A stretch of 5,439 bases of DNA, taken from NCBI GenBank assembly GCA_027490555.1, contig JAIXXW010000286.1:1-5439 (forward strand), given 5' to 3'. Within the stretch, counting starts at the first letter, position 1. Each line of letters opens with the position of its first letter. Of this stretch, positions 1 to 5,439 are shown in pieces. The notes under the pieces are model-generated. The model made no database searches, was not told the DNA's origin, and was given only the letters and a program-made list of their open reading frames with translations. Position numbers and translations under genes: made by a program. The stretch comes from Comamonadaceae bacterium (lineage in GTDB: Bacteria > Pseudomonadota > Gammaproteobacteria > Burkholderiales > Burkholderiaceae_C).

Positions 1-372
1 ACGGTGCTCACGGCGCTGCTGGGGACACCGTTTTTTCCACAGGTCAAGGGCGGCGTGCTTTTTCTCGAAGACGTGGGCGAACACCCGTACCGCATCGAGC
101 GCATGCTCACCCAGCTTCTGCACGCGGGCGTGCTGGCCCAGCAAAAGGCGGTGCTCATTGGCCAGTTCAGCAAGTACAAGCTGGTGCCCGCCCATGACAA
201 AGGCTTCAAACTGACCACCGTGGTCGACGGGCTGCGCAGCCAGATCAAGGCGCCCGTCCTCACCGGCTTGCCTTTTGGCCATGTCGACACCAAGGTACTG
301 CTGCCTGTGGGGGCCCGGGTGGACCTGGTCACCGAGGGGCGTGACGCACTGATGGTCTGGGGCCACATTTGA
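1..372 (+). CDS. ldcA: LD-carboxypeptidase (peptidase family S66), C-terminal part, 5' end outside window
   Basis: This is the last 123 codons of a reading frame open from base 1, ending at TGA 370-372. Family members are about 300 residues, so well over half is missing, including the Ser nucleophile region. LdcA removes the terminal D-Ala from cytoplasmic murein tetrapeptides during peptidoglycan recycling. The fragment carries two hallmarks of S66 peptidases: the LFLEDVGEHPYRIERML block, whose LED glutamate (codon 67-69) is the expected triad Glu, and GLPFGHVDTK, whose histidine (codon 280-282) is the expected triad His. It ends a few residues after the usual S66 C-terminal strand (ALMVWGHI). 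The ATG/GTG codons inside the fragment are not the real start. A MccF-like S66 peptidase (microcin C or acyl-nucleotide cleavage) is the alternative; the missing N-terminal half would help separate them. The acylase gene follows 17 bases downstream in the same direction, so the two are probably co-transcribed. Confidence 0.9.
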   Translation, partial: TVLTALLGTPFFPQVKGGVLFLEDVGEHPYRIERMLTQLLHAGVLAQQKAVLIGQFSKYKLVPAHDKGFKLTTVVDGLRSQIKAPVLTGLPFGHVDTKVLLPVGARVDLVTEGRDALMVWGHI

Positions 373-377
373 ACCAT

Positions 378-383
378 GGAGGG
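378..383 (+). promoter_or_regulatory. Strong Shine-Dalgarno site that sets the acylase start
   Basis: GGAGGG sits six bases before the ATG at 390. This favours 390 over the in-frame TTG at 369, which overlaps the ldcA stop and has no comparable site, and over the ATG at 405, where AGGG abuts the start codon too closely. The site lies in the short ldcA-acylase gap. Confidence 0.8.
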
Positions 384-389
384 ATCAGC

Positions 390-2891
390 ATGCGCACAAC
401 AGGGATGAAATGGCTGGGACGGTTGAGTGTGTTGGCCATCGGCCTGCTGATGCTCGTCGGGGGCGTGCTGTCGGTTCAGGTGCTGCGCAGCTTGCCCCAG
501 CTCGATGGCACGCTGCAGTTGCCCGGCCTGGCAGCGCCCGTCAGCATCGGCCGCGATGCCGCCGATGTGACGCACATCCAGGCAGCCTCACCCCTGGATG
601 CCTGGCGGGCCATGGGTTTTGTGCATGCCCAGGAACGCGGATGGCAACTCGAATTCAACCGCCGCGTCATGCGGGGCCAATTGTCGGAAATCTTGGGCCC
701 GGCCACCCTGGACACCGACAAACTGATGCGGACCCTGGGCATCATCGAAGTGGCCCAACAACAGCTGCGAGGCCTGTCGCCCTTGGCCCAGGCCGCCTTG
801 CAAGCTTACAGCGAAGGCATCCAGACGGCCTGGCAAACCGGCGCCGTGCGGCCATCCCCCGAATTCCAGATCCTGGGGACCCGCGCCGGCGGTGCCAACG
901 GCACCGCCTGGGCCCCCGAGGACAGTGTGGGCTGGGCACTGATGATGGCCCTGGATTTGGGCGGCAACTGGGGCCAAGAGTTCGCCCGCCTGAGCTCGGC
1001 CAAGGTGCTCAACAACGAACAACTGTGGCAACTGCTGCCGCCATACCCCGGGGAAAAGCCGGCATCGTCCGTGGATTTGCCCGCTCTCTATGCCAAGCTG
1101 GGCGTTTACGCCAACACCACCCCTAGGGCCCAAACCGTGCCCGCACAGCCTGTGGCGCAACAGGCCTGGGCCCAATGGTCGGCCGAATGGGTGCGCGACA
1201 TGGGCACCCTGGATGGCAAGGGCAGCAACAACTGGGTGGTGCCCGCCAGCCACTCGGTCACGGGCCACCCCCTGCTGGCCAATGACCCCCACCTGGCACT
1301 CGGTGCCCCGGCCATTTGGTACTTTGCCCGGCTGCAGGCACCGGCAGGGGCGTGGCAAGGACAGGCCCTGCCGGCACTGGACGTGATCGGCGCCACCTTG
1401 CCAGGCTTGCCCTTTGTGGTGCTGGGGCGCACCCGCGGTGTGGCCTGGGGCTTCACCAACACCGGCCCGGATGTGCAGGACCTGTACCTCGAACAACTCG
1501 ACGCCAACCGTCCCGATCACTACCGCACACCGGACGGTTGGGCCCAGTTCGACACCCGTTCGGAAACCATCCGGGTCAAAGGGCAGGGCGATGTCGTGCT
1601 GAAAGTGCGCAGCACGCGACACGGCCCGGTCATCAGCGATGTGCAACCGCAATACGCCGGATTGATCCAAACCCAGGCCTATGCCGTCAGCCTCAGGTGG
1701 TCGGCACTCACGCCGGACAACCAGACCATCGAGGCCGGCATGCAGGCCAACTGGGCCCAAAACGTGCCCCAGCTCGAAAAGGCCTTCGCCAACCACCACG
1801 CCCCGATGCAAAGCGTGGTGATGGCCGACACACAAGGCGAGGTGGCCTACCGGGCCATTGGCAAGGTGCCGGTACGCTCGCCACGCAACGACATCCGGGG
1901 CGTGGCCCCGGCCCCGGGGTGGTTGCCACAGTACGACTGGCAAGGGTGGATTCCCTATGCCGAAAATCCGGCGCTCAACAGCGCGCAGATCAGCGCCAAA
2001 GGCTGGCATGCCACGGCCAACCAGAATATCCTGCCACCAGGCTACCCGCATTTTGTGGGGGGTGACTGGACAACGCCCGAGCGTTTTGAGCGCATCGAGC
2101 AATTGATGGCCGCCACACCCCGCCACAGCCTGTCGACAATGCAAGCGGTGCAAAACGATGTGCTGTCGCTGGGCGCTCGGGTGCTGTTGCCCACCGTGCT
2201 GAAAGCCCAACCCAGCCACGCTTTGGGTGAGCAGGCCATGCAGTTGCTGCGCGCATTTGACGGCCACATGCATGCCGACAGCGCCGCTGCCTTGATCCTG
2301 AACGTCTGGGCCGATGAAATGACCCGGGCCGTGCTGGTCCCCCGTCTGGGTGCAGAACGCTTTCAGGGCCTGTACGGCAAACGGCACTTCAGGGCCGCGC
2401 TGGAGGGCATCTTGGCCCGTGACGACACATTCTGGTGTGGCGATGCGGGTTGTGCGCCCCAGGTCAGTTCCGCCCTGGACCGCAGCTTGAGCCGCATCGC
2501 GGCCCAGTTGGGTCAGGACATGCGCCAATGGCGCTGGGGGCGGTGGCACCCGGCCATCAGCAGCCACAAACCCTTTGGCAAGGTGCCGGTGCTCAAAACC
2601 CTGTTCGATGTGCGTGTCGAAAGCCCAGGGGATCTGTTCACCGTCAATGTGGGCCAGTATTGGGCCAACGACAAAACCGAACCTTTTGCCAACCGGCACG
2701 CCGCGTCCATGCGCGCGGTGTATGACCTGAGTCCCGCCGGCGAATCGGTGTTCATCTACCAGACTGGCCAAAGCGGCCATGTGTTCTCGCCACGCTACAG
2801 CAACATGGCCCATGAATGGGCCCAGGGCCGTTACCGGCCCTTGCGGTGGTCCGACGCCAATCTGGTGCACCGTTTACAACTCTTGCCTTGA
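390..2891 (+). CDS. Penicillin acylase family protein (Ntn hydrolase, peptidase S45), exported or membrane-anchored
   Basis: The product is 833 residues, an amide-bond acylase expected to fold in the periplasm. Residues about 8-30 form a hydrophobic signal or anchor after a basic start (MKWLGRL). The alpha region includes GFVHAQERGWQLEFNRR. Autocleavage should fall between Gly278 and Ser279 in KGSNNWVVPAS, making Ser279 the N-terminal nucleophile of a beta chain of about 555 residues, close to that of classical penicillin G acylase. Other family marks are NDPHL with His at beta-23, VAWGFTNTGPDVQDLY with likely calcium-ligand aspartates 361 and 364, ATANQN with the expected catalytic Asn544 (beta-266), and the C-terminal GQSGHVFSPRY block. 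Cys683 and Cys688 are spaced for a possible disulfide. Beta-23 is His, as in cephalosporin and AHL acylases, not Gln as in E. coli penicillin G acylase. The natural substrate cannot be assigned. It follows ldcA at 17 bases. Family assignment is firm; substrate is open. Confidence 0.95.
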   Translation: MRTTGMKWLGRLSVLAIGLLMLVGGVLSVQVLRSLPQLDGTLQLPGLAAPVSIGRDAADVTHIQAASPLDAWRAMGFVHAQERGWQLEFNRRVMRGQLSEILGPATLDTDKLMRTLGIIEVAQQQLRGLSPLAQAALQAYSEGIQTAWQTGAVRPSPEFQILGTRAGGANGTAWAPEDSVGWALMMALDLGGNWGQEFARLSSAKVLNNEQLWQLLPPYPGEKPASSVDLPALYAKLGVYANTTPRAQTVPAQPVAQQAWAQWSAEWVRDMGTLDGKGSNNWVVPASHSVTGHPLLANDPHLALGAPAIWYFARLQAPAGAWQGQALPALDVIGATLPGLPFVVLGRTRGVAWGFTNTGPDVQDLYLEQLDANRPDHYRTPDGWAQFDTRSETIRVKGQGDVVLKVRSTRHGPVISDVQPQYAGLIQTQAYAVSLRWSALTPDNQTIEAGMQANWAQNVPQLEKAFANHHAPMQSVVMADTQGEVAYRAIGKVPVRSPRNDIRGVAPAPGWLPQYDWQGWIPYAENPALNSAQISAKGWHATANQNILPPGYPHFVGGDWTTPERFERIEQLMAATPRHSLSTMQAVQNDVLSLGARVLLPTVLKAQPSHALGEQAMQLLRAFDGHMHADSAAALILNVWADEMTRAVLVPRLGAERFQGLYGKRHFRAALEGILARDDTFWCGDAGCAPQVSSALDRSLSRIAAQLGQDMRQWRWGRWHPAISSHKPFGKVPVLKTLFDVRVESPGDLFTVNVGQYWANDKTEPFANRHAASMRAVYDLSPAGESVFIYQTGQSGHVFSPRYSNMAHEWAQGRYRPLRWSDANLVHRLQLLP

Positions 2892-2910
2892 ACGGATGAC
2901 AGGGAGGGGC

Positions 2911-2934
2911 ACCACGGCGGCGTGCGCCGGTGGT
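2911..2934 (+). terminator. GC-rich imperfect hairpin after the acylase gene, possible terminator
   Basis: ACCACGGCG (2911-2919) can pair with CGCC-G-GTGGT (2925-2934) around a five-base loop, with one bulged G. The stem begins 19 bases after the acylase stop codon. Only a short TTT follows (2937-2939), so it is a poor match to a standard Rho-independent terminator. It may instead stabilise the 3' end or help a Rho-dependent stop. The assignment is inferred from position and pairing only. Confidence 0.4.
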
Positions 2935-2963
2935 GGTTTCCTGTCGTGGTGTCCGGTGGTGGT
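2927..2963 (+). repeat. Direct repeat of an 11-base G/T-rich motif
   Basis: CCGGTGGTGGT occurs at 2927-2937 and again at 2953-2963, 26 bases apart. The first copy overlaps the 3' arm of the hairpin at 2911-2934. The tract is full of GG pairs, so a two-tier G-quadruplex in the acylase transcript is conceivable but unproven. Confidence 0.6.
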
Positions 2964-2996
2964 GTTCGGTAGCCCTGCGCTCACCATGCCTCTTAC

Positions 2997-3025
2997 TTTA
3001 CATAATAATCATCGTATGAAGTCAA
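2997..3025 (-). promoter_or_regulatory. Weak promoter-like arrangement on the minus strand in an AT-rich patch
   Basis: Read on the minus strand, TTGACT (3025-3020) is followed after exactly 17 bases by TGTAAA (3002-2997), resembling a sigma-70 -35 and a poor -10 (four of six consensus bases). It lies in an AT-rich patch of roughly 45 bases inside an otherwise GC-rich region. Transcription from it would run antisense into the 3' end of the acylase gene. No gene starts downstream on that strand. AT-rich sequence gives such matches easily, so confidence is low. Confidence 0.2.
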
Positions 3026-3063
3026 AGAGATGCAGCACCACGGCAGATGGCACGCTTCATCGG

Positions 3064-3085
3064 GCCTCAGTTAGCTCACTGAGGC
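3064..3085 (-). terminator. Perfect 8-bp inverted repeat over the ankyrin gene stop codon
   Basis: GCCTCAGT (3064-3071) and ACTGAGGC (3078-3085) form a perfect stem around a six-base loop, and the ankyrin gene's TGA (3078-3076) lies at the stem-loop junction. A second in-frame TGA follows three codons later. Neither strand has a T-run after the stem, so this is not a canonical intrinsic terminator. It may be a 3'-end stabilising or Rho-assisted structure. Confidence 0.4.
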
Positions 3086-3795
3086 TGGGCAGGCCTGTCC
3101 GCCGTGTTGGGCTGGGCTGGTGCATTGGCCCGTTTTTGGCGCTCGGCCAAACGGGCCAAGCCGGTTTCAATCAGTTCTCGGGCATTGGGCCGCTGGCCTC
3201 GGATGGCGAAATCCAGGGCCGTCATACCCAGCTGGTTTTTCAGGGTCAGGTCGGCGCCCGCCTGGATCAGGACTTTGACGGCTTCGGGCGTGCCGTACAT
3301 CGCCGCCATCATCAAAGGCGTGGTGCCGTTCGGCGATTCCGCGTCGATGTAGGCGCTTTTGTCGAGCAAAAACTCGATGATCGGCACATGTCCACCCGTG
3401 GCGGCGTAATGCAAGGGCGTCCATCCGGTCTTGTTGACGTCGGCATCGTTGTCCACCAAGCGCTTGACCAAGGGGAAATAACCCCGCAGTGCGGCCAGCA
3501 TCAGCGGACTTTCATCGCTCGCATTGCGCACCTCGGTGCGCGTCGTGGGCCAGCTGGCCAACAGTTCGGCCACCTGCAGGGACGGCTCTTGCACCGCGAC
3601 CATCAAGGCGGGCACACCCGCAGGATTGACCGAATTCGGATCGAAACCTCTTTGCAGCAGGGCTTGCACCACGCGGACATTGTCGAATTGAATGGCCTTG
3701 AAAAAGTCCTCGTAGGCACCGGCCTGCGCTTGCACTGAAAATCCTAAAACTACAATGAAAACAATGCGCTTGATGAATTTATTCAAGTAAAGCAT
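3076..3795 (-). CDS. Exported ankyrin-repeat protein
   Basis: The product is 239 residues. The N-terminus is a clear Sec-type signal peptide: basic NKFIKR, a hydrophobic core at about residues 11-21, then AQA at 23-25, so cleavage is likely near residue 25-27 and the mature protein should be periplasmic. Residues about 29-218 form five or six ankyrin repeats. The best are ESPLMLAALRGYFPLVKRL (95-113), GWTPLHYAATGGHVPIIEFL (124-143) and TTPLMMAAMYGTPEAVKVLI (158-177); the first and last look like degenerate caps. The tail from about 219 is charged, then Pro/Gln/Ala-rich and probably disordered. Ankyrin repeats bind proteins and no enzyme domain is present, so partner and role are unknown. The start follows the tatD stop by six bases, with AAGGG nine bases upstream inside the end of tatD, implying coupling. 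The first 70 or so bases are markedly AT-rich, which fits an open translation start. Confidence 0.92.
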   Translation of the reverse strand: MLYLNKFIKRIVFIVVLGFSVQAQAGAYEDFFKAIQFDNVRVVQALLQRGFDPNSVNPAGVPALMVAVQEPSLQVAELLASWPTTRTEVRNASDESPLMLAALRGYFPLVKRLVDNDADVNKTGWTPLHYAATGGHVPIIEFLLDKSAYIDAESPNGTTPLMMAAMYGTPEAVKVLIQAGADLTLKNQLGMTALDFAIRGQRPNARELIETGLARLAERQKRANAPAQPNTADRPAQPQ

Positions 3796-3801
3796 GAATA
3801 T

Positions 3802-4608
3802 TTACCCTTGGGTTTTGGGGAACAAACGCAAAAAATTGCGGGTCGTCAATTCGCCAATCGCCTCCGAGCTCGCGCCCCGCAACTCACCCAGCAAACGGGC
3901 CACCCAGGGCACATAAGACGGGTTGTTCAACTTGCCCCGGTAGGGCACGGGGGCCAGATAAGGGCTGTCGGTCTCGATCAACAGGCGGTCATCCGGGACA
4001 AATTTGGCCACTTCGCGCAGATCGGCCGCCGACTTGAAGGTCAAAATCCCCGACAAGGAGATGTAAAACCCCATGTCCAGGGCCGCACGCGCCACCTGCA
4101 GGCTTTCGGTGAAGCAGTGGAACACCCCGCCTGCAGAAGCGGCATCCCCGCACTCGCCCTCCTCTTTCAGGATCGCGATCGTGTCATCCGACGCGTCCCG
4201 GGTGTGGATCACCATGGGCAAATGCGTTTGGCGCGCAGCCCGGATGTGGGTGCGAAAGCGTTCACGCTGCCAGGCCAGATCGGCCACCGTGCGACCGCCT
4301 TTGCGCGCCTCCATCTGGTAGTAGTCCAGCCCGGTTTCACCGATGCCCACCACCTTGGGCCGGGCGGCGCCCTCCAGCAAATCCTGCAAGCTGGGCTCGC
4401 GCACCCCCTCGTTGTCGGGGTGCACGCCCACCGTGGCCCACATGTTGTCGTGTGCCAGGGCCAAACCGTGCACCTCGTCGAACCTCTCCATCGTGGTGCA
4501 AATCACCAGGGCGCGGGTCACCTGGGCGTCCTGCATGGCTTGCCGGATGCTGTCGAGCTGGCCCATGAGTTCAGGGAAATTCAAATGGCAATGGGAATCG
4601 GTGTACAT
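3802..4608 (-). CDS. TatD family metal-dependent hydrolase (YcfH-type)
   Basis: The product is 268 residues, a normal length for a cytoplasmic TatD/YcfH-type TIM-barrel hydrolase; characterised family members are metal-dependent 3'-5' exonucleases/DNases. The metal-site residues are all visible: DSHCHL at the N-terminus (His6, His8), GETGLDYY (Glu91), VIHTRDA (His135), GVFHCFT (His164) and ETDSPYL (Asp214). GVHP at 61-64 is another family signature. The loop after GLDYY (about 97-113, rich in Arg/Lys/Gly) looks several residues longer than in E. coli YcfH as remembered. The start is secure because family members begin within a few residues of the DSHCH motif. An AGGG eight bases upstream lies inside holB, whose stop is only three bases before this ATG. 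The holB-tatD adjacency matches E. coli holB-ycfH and argues for the YcfH branch. The actual cellular substrate remains inference. Confidence 0.95.
   Translation of the reverse strand: MYTDSHCHLNFPELMGQLDSIRQAMQDAQVTRALVICTTMERFDEVHGLALAHDNMWATVGVHPDNEGVREPSLQDLLEGAARPKVVGIGETGLDYYQMEARKGGRTVADLAWQRERFRTHIRAARQTHLPMVIHTRDASDDTIAILKEEGECGDAASAGGVFHCFTESLQVARAALDMGFYISLSGILTFKSAADLREVAKFVPDDRLLIETDSPYLAPVPYRGKLNNPSYVPWVARLLGELRGASSEAIGELTTRNFLRLFPKTQG
3805..3809 (-). promoter_or_regulatory. Ribosome-binding site of the ankyrin gene, inside the tatD 3' end
   Basis: On the minus strand AAGGG lies nine bases before the ATG at 3795 and overlaps the last codons of tatD. Ribosomes finishing tatD would stop right at this site, so the two genes are probably translationally coupled. 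Confidence 0.6.
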
Positions 4609-4611
4609 GGC

Positions 4612-5439
4612 TCAGGCCCTGGACGTCAGGGTTTGATGCGCGTCAGCGCTCAGGGCTTCCAGCATCAGGCCCGCGTTGAACGGGTGTTCGGCGCTGCGGG
4701 CAGATTGGACCAAGCGCTTGAACCAGTCGGTCAGCACCCTCACAGAGGCCGAGGTGGCGGGCAAATCGGCCGGGGCAAAAAAACGTGGCGGCGCACCGGC
4801 TTGGCGCAGCACCAGATCGTGGCAAAGCTTTTGCAGGGCATCGATGGCCTGTGCAGGGCTCAAATCGGCCAAGTGACGGGCATCGCCCTGGAGCATGGCT
4901 TTGGGCAGGGCAGCCCACCATTGCGGTGTGGTGCCGGCTTGGGCCTGGCGCAGCACATCGGCCGGGCGGCCGCCCGTACTGCGCCACAAATCTTGCGCCA
5001 CTGAAAGAGGCACGCCCTGCCCGGTCAACCAGCCCAAAGCTTCCTCGGACTCGGGCCACTGCATGGTGTGGGTCAGGCAACGGCTGCGGATGGTGGGCAG
5101 CAGCTGGTGGCCGGCTTCGGTGGCCAGCACAAAACGCACCTCGCCAGGCGGCTCCTCCAGGGTCTTGAGCAAGGCATTGGCGGTGATGGTGTTCATGCGT
5201 TCGGCCGGAAACACCAGCACCGCCTTGCCGCGCCCACGCGCGTCGGTGCGCTGGCAAAACTCCACCGCCTCGCGCATCGCATCCACCCGGATTTCTTTGC
5301 TGGGTTTGCGGGCTTTCTTGTCGATCTCGTCCTGGGCTTTTTCCGACAAGGGCCAGCCCAGTTCGATCATCACGGTCTCGGGCATCAGCACCTGCAAATC
5401 GGCATGGGTTCGCACGTCGACCGCATGGCAACTGGGGCA
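4612..5439 (-). CDS. holB: DNA polymerase III subunit delta' (clamp loader), C-terminal part, 5' end outside window
   Basis: The frame is open from the right edge and ends at TGA 4614-4612, giving 275 residues. Delta' is a cytoplasmic subunit of the clamp loader that places the beta sliding clamp on DNA. At the edge, CPSC followed by HAVDVRTHADLQVL is the second half of the Cys zinc module of this AAA+ family, and HADL-VLMPE is the usual delta' continuation. NALLKTLEEPP (5146-5178) and LLPTIRSRC, with the SRC motif at 5077-5085, are classic clamp-loader signatures. The remaining part is the less conserved C-terminal collar domain. The Walker A region lies outside. A GTG at 5413-5415 is inside the zinc module and is not the start. 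A charged insertion between LGWPL and IRVDAMREAVEF (about fragment residues 30-50) separates the two conserved blocks. It heads the operon part seen here, with tatD three bases downstream. Confidence 0.95.
   Translation of the reverse strand, partial: CPSCHAVDVRTHADLQVLMPETVMIELGWPLSEKAQDEIDKKARKPSKEIRVDAMREAVEFCQRTDARGRGKAVLVFPAERMNTITANALLKTLEEPPGEVRFVLATEAGHQLLPTIRSRCLTHTMQWPESEEALGWLTGQGVPLSVAQDLWRSTGGRPADVLRQAQAGTTPQWWAALPKAMLQGDARHLADLSPAQAIDALQKLCHDLVLRQAGAPPRFFAPADLPATSASVRVLTDWFKRLVQSARSAEHPFNAGLMLEALSADAHQTLTSRA

Larger units (their letters stand above)
2909..3044 (+). repeat. Direct repeat GCACCACGGC flanking the convergent spacer
   Basis: GCACCACGGC is present at 2909-2918 and 3035-3044 in the same orientation. 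CACCACG within each copy is complementary to CGTGGTG at 2945-2951, so the spacer transcript could fold in more than one way. A 10-base match in such a short, compositionally skewed stretch could be chance. Confidence 0.45.

Noticed and set aside
369..389. TTG at 369 as the start of the acylase, overlapping the ldcA stop
   Set aside because: It lacks a good ribosome-binding site, while ATG 390 has GGAGGG at ideal spacing and gives a normal signal/anchor N-terminus.
588..2870. Long open frame (760 codons) on the minus strand across the acylase gene
   Set aside because: It lies codon-position-aligned opposite a well-supported gene in GC-rich DNA, where long antisense frames are common. Its product is low-complexity Gly/His/Gln-rich and shows no recognisable domain.
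2960..2985. GGTG...CACC as a further terminator hairpin in the spacer
   Set aside because: The stem is only about four pairs around a loop of about 17 bases, too weak to support.
2986..3034. Imperfect inverted repeat at the edges of the AT-rich patch (GC-TCT...AGA-GC) as an insertion-element terminus or attachment site
   Set aside because: The pairing is broken by mismatches, there is no target duplication, and no transposase or integrase gene lies nearby.
2779..3738. Open frame of 319 codons on the plus strand running from the acylase 3' end through the spacer and opposite the ankyrin gene
   Set aside because: It starts inside the acylase gene in another frame and continues antisense to the ankyrin gene; no ribosome-binding site or domain supports it.
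3808..5004. Open frame of 398 codons on the plus strand opposite tatD and holB
   Set aside because: It is antisense to two genes with unmistakable motifs. The translation is Gly/Gln/His-rich shadow sequence with no family signature.

Overview
The window looks like a piece of chromosome from a GC-rich betaproteobacterium, probably Burkholderiales and perhaps Comamonadaceae. The reasons are a strong G/C preference at third codon positions, the style of the protein sequences, and the holB-tatD order. The genus-level guess is inference from pattern memory; no search was run.

Layout. The left half reads rightward. It holds the 3' end of an S66-family LD-carboxypeptidase gene (ldcA-like, 1-372), then, after a 17-base gap, a complete gene for a membrane-anchored or exported penicillin-acylase-family N-terminal nucleophile hydrolase (390-2891). 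The right half reads leftward as a tight operon: the 3' part of holB (DNA polymerase III delta', 5439-4612), a TatD/YcfH-type metal-dependent hydrolase (4608-3802), and a small exported ankyrin-repeat protein (3795-3076). The gaps inside this operon are 3 and 6 bases, and the ribosome-binding sites lie inside the upstream genes, so translational coupling is likely. The two transcription units converge on a 184-base spacer (2892-3075). That spacer holds a GC-rich imperfect hairpin, short direct repeats, an AT-rich patch with a weak promoter-like arrangement, and a second hairpin over the ankyrin gene's stop codon.

How the genes relate. LdcA acts in the cytoplasm on recycled murein peptides. 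The acylase should be processed autocatalytically in the periplasm (Gly278/Ser279) to cut an amide bond; its substrate (beta-lactam, N-acyl-homoserine lactone, murein-related amide or other) cannot be read from sequence. HolB belongs to the replicative clamp loader and TatD is a DNase or housekeeping hydrolase. The ankyrin protein is a periplasmic-type binding protein of unknown partner.

I see no mobile element, CRISPR array, tRNA/rRNA or clear novel system. This is mostly ordinary core chromosome. The points most worth a second look are the acylase's substrate and its link to ldcA, the exported ankyrin protein in a replication-gene operon, and the structure-rich convergent spacer.
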